DNA from: Megachile rotundata
Taxonomy: Eukaryota; Arthropoda; Insecta; Hymenoptera; Megachilidae
Assembly: GCF_050947335.1 (NCBI RefSeq)
Contig: NW_027473621.1
Span: forward strand, 1 to 64,000
DNA: 64,000 nucleotides
Reading direction: 5' to 3'
Below the pieces are notes generated by a model. It was given only the letters and a program-made list of their open reading frames with translations, had not been told where the DNA came from and did no database searches. A program made the position numbers and the translations under genes. Every line of letters starts with the position of its first letter. Positions within the stretch are counted from its first letter, which is position 1. This document shows, one piece after another, positions 41,440 through 56,762 of the stretch.

Positions 41440-42664
41440 AATAGAACGACAATCACTATACTCACTACTCTTATTATTATCAATCTAGCTCATATTATTA
41501 CACATATTATGCTTATATGATCGATAGAACGACATTTACTATACTCATTACTCTTATTATTATCAATCTAACTCATATTATTAACCATATTATGCTTATG
41601 TGATCGATAGAACGACAATTACTATACTTATTACTCTTATTAATATCAATCTAACTCATATTATTAGCCATAATATGCTTATATGATCGATAGAACGACA
41701 ATTACTATACTTATTACTCTTATTATTATCAATCTAACTCATATTATTAGCCATATTATGCTAATATGATCAATAGAACGACATTTACTATACTCATTAC
41801 TCTTATTATTATCAATCTAACTCATATTATTAGCCATATTATGCAAATATGATCGATAGAACGACAATTACTATAATTATTACTCTTATTATTATCAATC
41901 TAACTCATATTATTAGCCATATTATGCTTATATGATCGATAGGACGTCAATTACTATACTTATTACTCTTATTATTATCAAGCTAACTCATATTATTAGC
42001 CATATTATGCTTATATGATCGATAGGACGACAATTACTATACTTATTACTCTTATTATTATCAATCTAACTCATATTATTAGCCATATTATGCTTATATG
42101 ATCGACAGAACGACAATTACTATTCTTATTGCACTCCCTGTTATCAATCTAACTCATATTATTAACCATATTATGCTTATATGATCGGTAGAACGACAAT
42201 TACTATACTTATTACTCTTATTATTATCAATCTAACGCATACTATTAGCCATATTATGCTTATGTGGTCGATAGAACGACATTTACTATACTTATTACTC
42301 TTATTATTATCAATCTAACTCATATTATTAGCCATATTATGCTTATATGAACGACAGAACGACAATTGCTATACTTATTACATTCACTATTATTAATCTA
42401 ACTCATATTATTAACCATATTATGCAGATATGATCGATAGAACGACAATTACTGTACTTATTACTCTTATTATTATCAATCTAACTCATATTATTAGCCA
42501 TATTATGGTTATATGATTGATAGGACGACAATTACTATACTCGCTACTCTTATTGTTATCAATCTAACTCATATTAGTAGCCATATTATGCTTATATGAT
42601 CGATAGAACGACAATTACTATACTTATTACACTCACGATTATCAATCTAACTCATATTATTAGC

Positions 42665-45600
42665 CATATTATACTTATGTGGTCGATAGAACGACATTTA
42701 CTATACTTATTACTCTTATTATTATCAATCTAACTCATATTATTAGCCATATTATGCTTATATGATCGATAGAACGACAATTACTATACTTATTACACTC
42801 ACTATTATCAATCTAACTCATATTATTAGCCATATTATGCTTATGTGATCGATAGAACGACAATTACTATACTTATTACTCTTATTATTATCAATCTAAC
42901 TCATATTATTCGCCATATTATGCTAATATGATCGACAGAACGACAATTACTATACTTATTACACTCACTATTATCAATCTAACTCATATTATTAACCATA
43001 TTATGCAGATATGATCAATAGAACGACAATCACTATACTCACTACTCTTATTATTATCAATCTAGCTCATATTATTACACATATTATGCTTATATGATCG
43101 ATAGAACGACATTTACTATACTCATTACTCTTATTATTATCAATCTAACTCATATTATTAACCATATTATGCTTATGTGATCGATAGAACGACAATTACT
43201 ATACTTATTACTCTTATTAATATCAATCTAACTCATATTATTAGCCATAATATGCTTATATGATCGATAGAACGACAATTACTATACTTATTACTCTTAT
43301 TATTATCAATATAACTCATATTATTAGCCATATTATGCCAATATGATCAATAGAACGACATTTACTATACTCATTACTCTTATTATTATCAATCTAACTC
43401 AAATTATTAGCCATATTATGCAAATATGATCGATAGAACGACAATAACTATAATAATTACTCTTATTATTATCAATCTAACTCATATTATTAGCCATATT
43501 ATGCTTATATGATCGATAGGACGTCAATTACTATACTTATTACTCTTATTATTATCAATCTAACTCATATTATTAGCCATATTATGCTTATATGATCGAC
43601 AGAACGACAACTACTATTCTTACTACACTCCCTGTTATCAATCTAACTCATATTATGAGCCATATTATGCTTATACGATCGACAGAACGACAATTACTAT
43701 ACTTATTACACTCACTATTATCAATATAACTCATATTATTAACCATATTATGCAGATATGATCGATAGAACGACAATTACTATACTCATTTCTCTTATTG
43801 TTATCAATCTAACTAATATTATTAACCATATTGTGCAAATATGATCGATAGAACGACAATTACTATACTCATTACTCTTATTATTATCAACCTAACTCAT
43901 ATTATTAGCCATATTATGCTTATATGATCGATTGAACGAAAATTACTATACTCATTACTCTTATTATTAACAATCTAACTCTTATTGTTAGCAATATTAT
44001 GCTCATATGATCGACAGAACCACAATTACTATTCTTATTACACTCCCTGTTATCAATCTAACTCATATTATTAACCATATTATGCTTATATGATCGGTAG
44101 AACGATAATTACTATACCTATTACTCTTATTATTATCAATCTAACTCATATTATTAGCCATATTATGCTTATATGATCGATAGAACGACAATTACTATAC
44201 TCATTACTCTTATTGTTATCAACCTAACTCATATTATTAGCCATATTATGCTTATATGATCGATAGGACGACAATTACTATACTTATTACTCTTATTATT
44301 ATCAATCTTACTCATATTATTAGCCATATTATGCTTATATGATCGATAGGACGACAATTACTATACTCACTACTCTTATTGTTATCAATCTAACTCAAAC
44401 TATTAGCCATATTATGCTTATATGATCGATAGGACGACAATTACTATACTTATTACTCTTACTATTATCAATCTAACGCATACTATTAGCCATATTATGC
44501 TTATATGATCGATAGAACGACAATTACTATACTTATTACACTCACGATTATCAATCTAACTCATATTATTAGCCATATTATGCTTATGTGATCGATAGAA
44601 CGACAATTACTATACTTATTACTCTTATTATTATCAATCTAACTCATATTATTCGCCATATTATGCTAATACGATCGACAGAACGACAATTACTATACTT
44701 ATTACACTCACTATTATCAATCTAACTCATATTATTAACCATATTATGCAGATATGATCAATAGAACGACAATCACTATACTCACTACTCTTATTATTAT
44801 CAATCTAGCTCATATTATTACGCATATTATGCTTATATGATCGATAGAACGACATTTACTATACTCATTACTCTTATTATTATCAATCTAACTCATATTA
44901 TTAACCATATTATGCTTATGTGATCGATAGAACGACAATTACTATACTTATTACTCTTATTATTATCAATCTAACTCATATTATTAGCCATATTATGCTA
45001 ATATGATCAATAGAACGACATTTACTATACTCATTACTCTTATTATTATCAATCTAACTCATATTATTAGCCATATTATGCAAATATGATCGATAGAACG
45101 ACAATTACTATACTTATTACTCTTATTATTATCAATCTAACTCATATTATTAGCCATATTATGCTTATATGATCGATAGGACGTCAATTACTATACTTAT
45201 TACTCTTATTATTATCAATCTAACTCATATTATTAGCCATATTATGCTTATATGATCGACAGAACGACAACTACTATTCTTACTACACTCCCTGTTATCA
45301 ATCTAACTCATATTATTAACCATATTATGCTTATATGATCGATAGAACGACAATTACTATACTTATTAGTCTTATCATTATCAATTAACTCATATTATTA
45401 GCCATATTATGCTTATGTGATCGATAGGACGACAATTACTATACTTACTACTCTTATTATTATCAATCTAACTCATATTATTAGCCATATTATGCTTATA
45501 TGATCGACAGAACGACAATTACTATTCTTATTGCACTCCCTGTTATCAATCTAACTCATATTATTAACCATATTATGCTTATATGATCGGTAGAACGATA

Positions 45601-48600
45601 ATTACTATACTTATTACTCTTATTATTATCAATCCAACTCATATTATTAGCCATATTATGCTTATATGATCGATAGAACGACAATTACTATACTTATTAC
45701 TCTTATTTTTATCAATCTCACTCATATTATGAGCCATATTATGCTTATACGATCGACAGAACGACAATTACTATACTTATTACACTCACTATTATCAATA
45801 TAACTCATATTATTAACCATATTATGCAGATATGATCGATAGAACGACAATTACTATACTCATTTCTCTTATTGTTATCAATCTAACTAATATTATTAAC
45901 CATATTGTGCAAATATGATCGATAGAACGACAATTACTATACTCATTACTCTTATTATTATCAATCTAACTCATATTATTAGCCATATTATGCTTATATG
46001 ATCGATTGAACGATAATTACTATACCTATTACTCTTATTGTTATCAATCTAACTCATATTATTAGCCATATTATGCTTATATGATCGATAGAACGACAAT
46101 TGCTATACTCATTACTCTTATTATTATCAACCTAACTCATATTATTAGCCATATTATGCTTATATGATCGATAGGACGACAATTACTATACTTATTACTC
46201 TTATTATTATCAATCTAACTCATATTAGTAGCCATATTATGCTTATATGATCGATAGGACGACAATTACTATACTCACTACTCTTATTGTTATCAATCTA
46301 ACTCATATTATTAGCCATATTATGCTTATATGATCGATAGGACGACAATTACTATACTTATTACTCTTATTATTATCAATCTAACGCATACTATTAGCCA
46401 TATTATGCTTATGTGGTCGATAGAACGACAATTACTATACTTATTACTCTTATTATTATCAATCTAACTCATATTATTAGCCATATTATGCTTATATGAT
46501 CGACAGAACGACACTTGCTATACTTATTACATTCATTATTATTAATCTAACTCATACTACTAACCATATTATGCAGATATGATCGATAGAACGACAATTA
46601 CTGTACTTATTACTCTTATTATTATCAATCCAACTCATATTATTAGCCATATTATGCTTATATGATCGATAGAACGACAATTACTATACTTATTAGTCTT
46701 ATCATTATCAATTAACTCATATTATTAGCCATATTATGCTTATGTGATCGATAGGACGACAATTACTATACTTATTACTCTTATTATTATCAATCTAACT
46801 CATATTATTAGCCATATTATGCTTATATGATCGACAGAACGACAATTACTATTCTTATTGCACTCCCTGTTATCAATCTAACTCATATTATTAACCATAT
46901 TATGCTTATATGATCGGTAGAACGATAATTACTATACTTATTACTCTTATTATTATCAATCCAACTCATATTATTAGCCATATTATGCTTATATGATCGA
47001 TAGAACGACAATTACTATACTTATTACCCTTATTTTTATCAATCTCACTCATATTATGAGCCATATTATGCTTATACGATCGACAGAACGACAATTACTA
47101 TACTTATTACACTCACTATTATCAATATAACTCATATTATTAACCATATTATTCAGATATGATCGATAGAACGACAATTACTATACTCATTTCTCTTATT
47201 GTTATCAATCTAACTAATATTATTAACCATATTGTGCAAATATGATCGATAGAACGACAATTACTATACTCATTACTCTTATTATTATCAATCTAACTCA
47301 TATTATTAGCCATATTATGCTTATATGATCGATTGAACGATAATTACTATACCTATTACTCTTATTGTTATCAATCTAACTCATATTATTAGCCATATTA
47401 TGCTTATATGATCGATAGAACGACAATTGCTATACTCATTACTCTTATTATTATCAACCTAACTCATATTATTAGCCATATTATGCTTATATGATCGATT
47501 GAACGATAATTACTATACCTATTACTCTTATTGTTATCAATCTAACTCATATTATTAGCCATATTATGCTTATATGATCGATAGAACGACAATTGCTATA
47601 CTCATTACGCTTATTATTATCAACCTAACTCATATTATTAGCCATATTATGCTTATATGATCGATAGGACGACAATTACTATACTTATTACTCTTATTAT
47701 TATCAATCTAACTCATATTAGTAGCCATATTATGCTTATATGATCGATAGGACCACAATTACTATACTCACTACTCTTATTGTTATCAATCTAACTCATA
47801 TTATTAGCCATATTATGCTTATATGATCGATAGGACGACAATTACTATACTTATTACTCTTATTATTATCAATCTAACGCATACTATTAGCCATATTATG
47901 CTTATGTGGTCGATAGAACGACAATTACTATACTTATTACTCTCATTATTATCAATCTAACTCATATTATTAGCCATATTATGCTTATATGATCGACAGA
48001 ACGACAGTTGCTATACTTATTACATTCATTATTATTAATCTAACTCATACTACTAACCATATTATGCAGATATGATCGATAGAACGACAATTACTGTACT
48101 TATTACTCTTATTATTATCAATCCAACTCATATTATTAGCCATATTATGCTTATATGATCGATAGAACGACAATTACTATACTTATTAGTCTTATCATTA
48201 TCAATTAACTCATATTATTAGCCATATTATGCTTATGTGATCGATAGGACGACAATTACTATACTTATTACTCTTATTATTATCAATCTAACTCATATTA
48301 TTAGCCATATTATGCTTATATGATCGATAGGACGTCAATTACTATACTTATTACTCTTATTATTATCAATCTAACTCATATTATTAGCCATATTATGCTT
48401 ATATGATCGACAGAACGACAACTACTAGTCTTACTACACTCCCTGTTATCAATCTAACTCATATTATTAACCATATTATGCTTATATGATCGATAGAACG
48501 ACAATTACTATACTTATTAGTCTTATCATTATCAATTAACTCATATTATTAGCCATATTATGCTTATGTGATCGATAGGACGACAATTACTATACTTATT

Positions 48601-49881
48601 ACTCTTATTATTATCAATCTAACTCATATTATTAGCCATATTATGCTTATATGATCGATAGAACGATAATTACTATACTCACTACTCTTATTATTATCAA
48701 TCTAACTCATATTATTAGCCATATTATGCTTATATGATCGATAGGACGACAATTACTATACTTATTACTCTTATTATTATCAATCTAACTCATATTATTA
48801 GCCATATTATGCTTATATGATCGACAGAGCGACAATTACTATTCTTATTGCACTCCCTGTTATCAATCTAACTCATATTATTAACCATATTATGCTTATA
48901 TGATCGGTAGAACGATAATTACTATTCTTATTACTCTTATTATTATCAATCCAACTCATATTATTAGCCATATTATGCTTATATGATCGATAGAACGACA
49001 ATTACTATACTTATTACTCTTATTTTTATCAATCTCACTCATATTATGAGCCATATTATGCTTATACGATCGACAGAACGACAATTACTATACTTATTAC
49101 ACTCACTATTATCAATATAACTCACATTATTAACCATATTATGCAGATATGATCGATAGAACGACAATTACTACACTCATTTCTCTTATTGTTATCAATC
49201 TAACTAATATTATTAACCATATTGTGCAAATATGATCGATAGAACGACAATTACTATACTCATTACTCTTATTATTATCAATCTAACTCATATTACTAGC
49301 CATATTATGCTTATATGATCGATTGAACGAAAATTACTATACTCATTACTCTTATTATTAACAATCTAACTCTTATTGTTAGCCATATTATGCTTATATG
49401 ATCGACAGAACGACAATTACTATTCTTATTACACTCCCTGTTATCAATCTAACTCATATTATTAACCATATTATGCTTATATGATCGGTAGAACGATAAT
49501 TACTATACCTATTACTCTTATTATTATCAATCTAACTCATATTATTAGCCATATTATGCTTATATGATCGATAGAACGACAATTACTATACTCATTACTC
49601 TTATTATTATCAACCTAACTCATATTATTAGCCATATTATGCTTATATGATCGATAGGACGACAATTACTATACTTATTACTCTTATTATTATCAACCTA
49701 ACTCATATTATTAGCCATATTATGCTTATATGATCGATAGGACGACAATTACTATACTCACTGCTCTTATTGTTATCAATCTAACTCATATTATTAGCCA
49801 TATTATGCTTATATGATCGATAGGACGACAATTACTATACTTATTACTCTTATTATTATCAATCTAACGCATACTATTAGC
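42665..49881. repeat. 87-monomer higher-order repeat, copy 1 (7,217 bp)
   Basis: Markers place a second copy 7,217 bp downstream: GTGGTCG 42,679/49,896 and TGCCAATATG 43,336/50,553. The unit is 87 monomers with four 82-bp members (45381, 46708, 48201, 48532). The offset then falls to 6,802 (TCAATCTTAC 44,303/51,105, five monomers absent from copy 2) and 6,719 (ATTCATTATT 46,531/53,250, one more absent). The left edge is approximate. Inside it a 16-18-monomer module with GTCTTATCATT, TATGAGCC and ATTCATTATTATT runs twice in tandem (near 45.3-46.7 and 46.7-48.2 kb). Confidence 0.87.
47288..47619. repeat. Two-monomer (166 bp) tandem duplication
   Basis: The dimer of a GATTGAACGATAATT / CTTATTGTTA monomer and a CAATTGCTATACTCATTAC monomer at 47,288-47,453 is repeated at 47,454-47,619. 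The second copy starts TCAACC instead of TCAATC and has TTACGCTTATT where the first has TTACTCTTATT. The matching positions near 46,000 and 52,720 carry only one dose, so this is a local, recent event. Confidence 0.9.
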
Positions 49882-52800
49882 CATATTATGCTTATGTGGT
49901 CGATAGAACGACATTTACTATACTTATTACTCTTATTATTATCAATCTAACTCATATTATTAGCCATATTATGCTTATATGATCGATAGAACGACAATTA
50001 CTATACTTATTACACTCACTATTATCAATCTAACTCATATTATTAGCCATATTATGCTTATGTGATCGATAGAACGACAATTACTATACTTATTACTCTT
50101 ATTATTATCAATCTAACTCATATTATTCGCCATATTATGCTAATATGATCGACAGAACGACAATTACTATACTTATTACACTCACTATTATCAATCTAAC
50201 TCATATTATTAACCATATTATGCAGATATGATCAATAGAACGACAATCACTATACTCACTACTCTTATTATTATCAATCTAGCTCATGTTATTACACATA
50301 TTATGCTTATATGATCGATAGAACGACATTTACTATACTCATTACTCTTATTATTATCAATCTAACTCATATTATTAACCATATTATGCTTATGTGATCG
50401 ATAGAACGACAATTACTATACTTATTACTCTTATTAATATCAATCTAACTCATATTATTAGCCATAATATGCTTATATGATCGATAGAACGACAATTACT
50501 ATACTTATTACTCTTATTATTATCAATCTAACTCATATTATTAGCCATATTATGCCAATATGATCAATAGAACGACATTTACTATACTCATTACTCTTAT
50601 TATTATCAATCTAACTCATATTATTAGCCATATTATGCAAATATGATCGATAGAACGACAATTACTATAATAATTACTCTTATTATTATCAATCTAACTC
50701 ATATTATTAGCCATATTATGCTTATATGATCGATTGAACGAAAATTACTATACTCATTACTCTTATTATTAACAATCTAACTCTTATTGTTAGCCATATA
50801 ATGCTTATATGATCGACAGAACGACAATTACTATTCTTATTACACTCCCTGTTATCAATCTAACTCATATTATTAACCATATTATGCTTATATGATCGGT
50901 AGAACGATAATTACTATACCTATTACTCTTATTATTATCAATCTAACTCATATTATTAGCCATATTATGCTTATATGATCGATAGAACGACAATTACTAT
51001 ACTCATTACTCTTATTATTATCAACCTAACTCATATTATTAGCCATATTATGCTTATATGATCGATAGGACGACAATTACTATACTTATTACTCTTATTA
51101 TTATCAATCTTACTCATATTATTAGCCATATTATGCTTATATGATCGATAGGACGACAATTACTATACTCACTACTCTTATTGTTATCAATCTAACTCAA
51201 ACTATTAGCCATATTATGCTTATATGATCGATAGGACGACAATTACTATACTTATTACTCTTATTATTATCAATCTAACGCATACTATTAGCCATATTAT
51301 GCTTATATGATCGATAGAACGACAATTACTATACTTATTACACTCACGATTATCAATCTAACTCATATTATTAGCCATATTATGCTTATGTGATCGATAG
51401 AACGACAATTACTATACTTATTACTCTTATTATTATCAATCTAACTCATATTATTCGCCATATTATGCTAATACGATCGACAGAACGACAATTACTATAC
51501 TTATTACACTCACTATTATCAATCTAACTCATATTATTAACCATATTATGCAGATATGATCAATAGAACGACAATCACTATACTCACTACTCTTATTATT
51601 ATCAATCTAGCTCATATTATTACGCATATTATGCTTATATGATCGATAGAACGACATTTACTATACTCATTACTCTTATTATTATCAATCTAACTCATAT
51701 TATTAACCATATTATGCTTATGTGATCGATAGAACGACAATTACTATACTTATTACTCTTATTATTATCAATCTAACTCATATTATTAGCCATATTATGC
51801 TTATATGATCGATAGAACGACAATTACTATACTCATTACTCTTATTATTATCAACCTAACTCATATTATTAGCCATATTATGCTTATATGATCGATAGGA
51901 CGTCAATTACTATACTTATTACTCTTATTATTATCAATCTAACTCATATTATTAGCCATATTATGCTTATATGATCGACAGAACGACAACTACTATTCTT
52001 ACTACACTCCCTGTTATCAATCTAACTCATATTATTAACCATATTATGCTTATATGATCGATAGAACGACAATTACTATACTTATTAGTCTTATCATTAT
52101 CAATTAACTCATATTATTAGCCATATTATGCTTATGTGATCGATAGGACGACAATTACTATACTTACTACTCTTATTATTATCAATCTAACTCATATTAT
52201 TAGCCATATTATGCTTATATGATCGACAGAACGACAATTACTATTCTTATTGCACTCCCTGTTATCAATCTAACTCATATTATTAACCATATTATGCTTA
52301 TATGATCGGTAGAACGATAATTACTATACTTATTACTCTTATTATTATCAATCCAACTCATATTATTAGCCATATTATGCTTATATGATCGATAGAACGA
52401 CAATTACTATACTTATTACTCTTATTTTTATCAATCTCACTCATATTATGAGCCATATTATGCTTATACGATCGACAGAACGACAATTACTATACTTATT
52501 ACACTCACTATTATCAATATAACTCATATTATTAACCATATTATGCAGATATGATCGATAGAACGACAATTACTATACTCATTTCTCTTATTGTTATCAA
52601 TCTAACTAATATTATTAACCATATTGTGCAAATATGATCGATAGAACGACAATTACTATACTCATTACTCTTATTATTATCAATCTAACTCATATTATTA
52701 GCCATATTATGCTTATATGATCGATTGAACGATAATTACTATACCTATTACTCTTATTGTTATCAATCTAACTCATATTATTAGCCATATTATGCTTATA

Positions 52801-54059
52801 TGATCGATAGAACGACAATTGCTATACTCATTACTCTTATTATTACCAACCTAACTCATATTATTAGCCATATTATGCTTATATGATCGATAGGACGACA
52901 ATTACTATACTTATTACTCTTATTATTATCAATCTAACTCATATTAGTAGCCATATTATGCTTATATGATCGATAGGACGACAATTACTATACTCACTAC
53001 TCTTATTGTTATCAATCTAACTCATATTATTAGCCATATTATGCTTATATGATCGATAGGACGACAATTACTATACTTATTACTCTTATTATTATCAATC
53101 TAACGCATACTATTAGCCATATTATGCTTATGTGGTCGATAGAACGACAATTACTATACTTATTACTCTTATTATTATCAATCTAACTCATATTATTAGC
53201 CATATTATGCTTATATGATCGACAGAACGACAATTGCTATACTTATTACATTCATTATTATTAATCTAACTCATACTACTAACCATATTATGCAGATATG
53301 ATCGATAGAACGACAATTACTGTACTTATTACTCTTATTATTATCAATCCAACTCATATTATTAGCCATATTATGCTTATATGATCGATAGAACGACAAT
53401 TACTATACTTATTAGTCTTATCATTATCAATTAACTCATATTATTAGCCATATTATGCTTATGTGATCGATAGGACGACAATTACTATACTTATTACTCT
53501 TATTATTATCAATCTAACTCATATTATTAGCCATATTATGCTTATATGATCGACAGAACGACAATTACTATTCTTATTGCACTCCCTGTTATCAATCTAA
53601 CTCATATTATTAACCATATTATGCTTATATGATCGGTAGAACGATAATTACTATACTTATTACTCTTATTATTATCAATCCAACTCATATTATTAGCCAT
53701 ATTATGCTTATATGATCGATAGAACGACAATTACTATACTTATTACTCTTATTTTTATCAATCTCACTCATATTATGAGCCATATTATGCTTATACGATC
53801 GACAGAACGACAATTACTATACTTATTACACTCACTATTATCAATATAACTCATATTATTAACCATATTATGCAGATATGATCGATAGAACGACAATTAC
53901 TATACTCATTTCTCTTATTGTTATCAATCTAACTAATATTATTAACCATATTGTGCAAATATGATCGATAGAACGACAATTACTATACTCATTACTCTTA
54001 TTATTATCAATCTAACTCATATTATTAGCCATATTATGCTTATATGATCGATTGAACGA
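49882..54059. repeat. 87-monomer higher-order repeat, copy 2 (six monomers shorter, partial)
   Basis: This follows 42,665-47,340 in order with six monomers fewer (498 bp) and ends near 54,060, where GATTGAACGAAAATT replaces GATTGAACGATAATT. Beyond that it follows the later part of copy 1 instead (offset 4,729 at ATTGAACGAAAA, 49,322/54,051). Private variants kept in both copies include TCAATCTTAC, CTCAAACTATTAGCC, TTACGCATATT and CATACTACTAACC. Confidence 0.85.
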
Positions 54060-54675
54060 AAATTACTATACTCATTACTCTTATTATTAACAATCTAACT
54101 CTTATTGTTAGCCATATTATGCTTATATGATCGACAGAACGACAATTACTATTCTTATTACACTCCCTGTTATCAATCTAACTCATATTATTAACCATAT
54201 TATGCTTATATGATCGGTAGAACGATAATTACTATACCTATTACTCTTATTATTATCAATCTAACTCATATTATTAGCCATATTATGCTTATATGATCGA
54301 TAGAACGACAATTACTATACTCATTACTCTTATTATTATCAACCTAACTCATATTATTAGCCATATTATGCTTATATGATCGATAGGACGACAATTACTA
54401 TACTTATTACTCTTATTATTATCAATCTAACTCATATTATTAGCCATATTATGCTTATATGATCGATAGGACGACAATTACTATACTCACTACTCTTATT
54501 GTTATCAATCTAACTCATATTATTAGCCATATTATGCTTATATGATCGATAGGACGACAATTACTATACTTACTACTCTTATTATTATCAATCTAACGCA
54601 TACTATTAGCCATATTATGCTTATGTGGTCGATAGAACGACATTTACTATACTTATTACTCTTATTATTATCAAT

Positions 54676-56762
54676 CTAACTCATATTATTAGCCATATTA
54701 TGCTTATATGATCGACAGAACGACAATTGCTATACTTATTACATTCACTATTATTAATCTAACTCATATAATTAACCATATTATGCAGATATGATCGATA
54801 GAACGACAATTACTGTACTTATTACTCTTATTATTATCAATCTAACTCATATTATTAGCCATATTATGGTTATATGATTGATAGGACGACAATTACTATA
54901 CTCGCTACTCTTATTGTTATCAATCTAACTCATATTAGTAGCCATATTATGCTTATATGATCAATAGAACGACATTTACTATACTCACTACTCTTATTAT
55001 TATCAATCTAACTCATATTATTAGCCATATTATGCTTATGTGATCGATAGAACGACAATTACTATACTTATTACTCTTATTATTATCAATCTAACTCATA
55101 TTATTAGCCATATTATGCTTATGTGATCGAAGCAACGATAATTACTATACTTATTATTCTTATTTTTAACAACCTAACTCAAATTATTAGCCATATTATG
55201 CTTAAATGATCGATAGAACGACAGTTACTAGACTCATTGCTCTTATTATTATCAATCTAACTCATATTATTAACCATATTATGCAGATATGATCGATAGA
55301 ACGACAATTACTGTACTCATTACTCTTATTATTATCAATCTAACTCATATTTTTAGCCATATTATGCTTATATGATCGATAGAACGACAATAACTATACA
55401 TATTACTCTTATTATTATCAATCTAACTCATATTATTAACCATATTATGCTTATGTGATCGATAGAACGACAATTACTATACTTATTACTCTTATTAATA
55501 TCAATCTAACTCATATTATTAGCCATAATATGCTTATATGATCGATAGAACGACAATTACTATACTTATTACTCTTATTATTATCAATCTAACTCATATT
55601 ATTAGCCATATTATGCTAATATGATCAATAGAACGACATTTACTATACTCATTACTCTTATTATTATCAATCTAACTCATATTATTAACCATATTATGCA
55701 AATATGATCGATAGAACGACAATTACTATACTTATTACTCTTATTATTATCAATCTAACTCATATTATTAGCCATATTATGCTTATATGATCGATAGGAC
55801 GTCAATTACTATACTTATTACTCTTATTATTATCAATCTATCTCATATTATTAGCCATATTATGCTTATATGATCGACAGAACGACAACTACTATTCTTA
55901 CTACACTCCCTGTTATCAATCTAACTCATATTATTAACCATATTATGCTTATATGATCGATAGAACGACAATTACTATACTTATTAGTCTTACCATTATC
56001 AATTAACTCATATTATTAGCCATATTATGCTTATGTGATCGATAGGACGACAATTACTATACTTATTACTCTTCTTATTATCAATCTAACTCATATTATT
56101 AGCCATATTATGCTTATATGATCGATAGAACGATAATTACTATACTCACTACTCTTATTATTATCAATCTAACTCATATTATTAGCCATATTATGCTTAT
56201 ATGATCGATAGGACGACAATTACTATACTTATTACTCTTATTATTATCAATCTAACTCATATTATTAGCCATATTATGCTTATATGATCGACAGAACGAC
56301 AATTACTATTCTTATTGCACTCCCTGTTATCAATCTAACTCATATTATTAACCATATTATGCTTATATGATCGGTAGAACGATAATTACTATACTTATTA
56401 CTCTTATTATTATCAATCCAACTCATATTATTAGCCATATTATGCTTATATGATCGATAGAACGACAATTACTATACTTATTACTCTTATTTTTATAAAT
56501 CTCACTCATATTATGAGCCATATTATGCTTATACGATCGACAGAACGACAATTACTATACTTATTACACTCACTATTATCAATATAACTCATATTATTAA
56601 CCATATTATGCAGATATGATCGATAGAACGACAATTACTATACTCATTTCTCTTATTGTTATCAATCTAACTAATATTATTAACCATATTGTGCAAATAT
56701 GATCGATAGAACGACAATTACTATACTCATTACTCTTATTATTATCAATCTAACTCATATTA
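54676..56762. repeat. Long-range block B0, colinear with 835-3,170
   Basis: GATCGACAG with CATATAATTAACC at 54,710 matches 869 (offset 53,841), and GAAGCAACG at 55,129 matches 1,288. Near 1,418/55,259 the offset changes to 53,592, a net loss of three monomers. The match then continues through CATATTTTTAGCC (1,754/55,346), the 82-bp unit (2,407/55,999) and CATTTCTCTTATT. It ends at about 3,170/56,762, where TTAGCC becomes TTAACC. Several of these variants, such as GAAGCAACG and TTTTTAACAACC, occur nowhere else in the window. Confidence 0.85.

Larger units (their letters stand above)
30358..45380. repeat. Indel-free domain: 181 monomers of exactly 83 bp
   Basis: Between the 82-bp units at 30276 and 45381 lie 15,023 bp, exactly 181 x 83. 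Every internal marker spacing is also an exact multiple of 83. Most of the domain is made of modules of 11, 14, 16 or 17 monomers opened by ATTGCTAT/ACATTCAC, CTGTAC and ATGGTTATATGATTG monomers. Diagnostic variants that define its branches are CTTACTGTTA, ACTCACGATTATC, ACGTACGACAG and TCAAGCTAAC. Confidence 0.9.
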
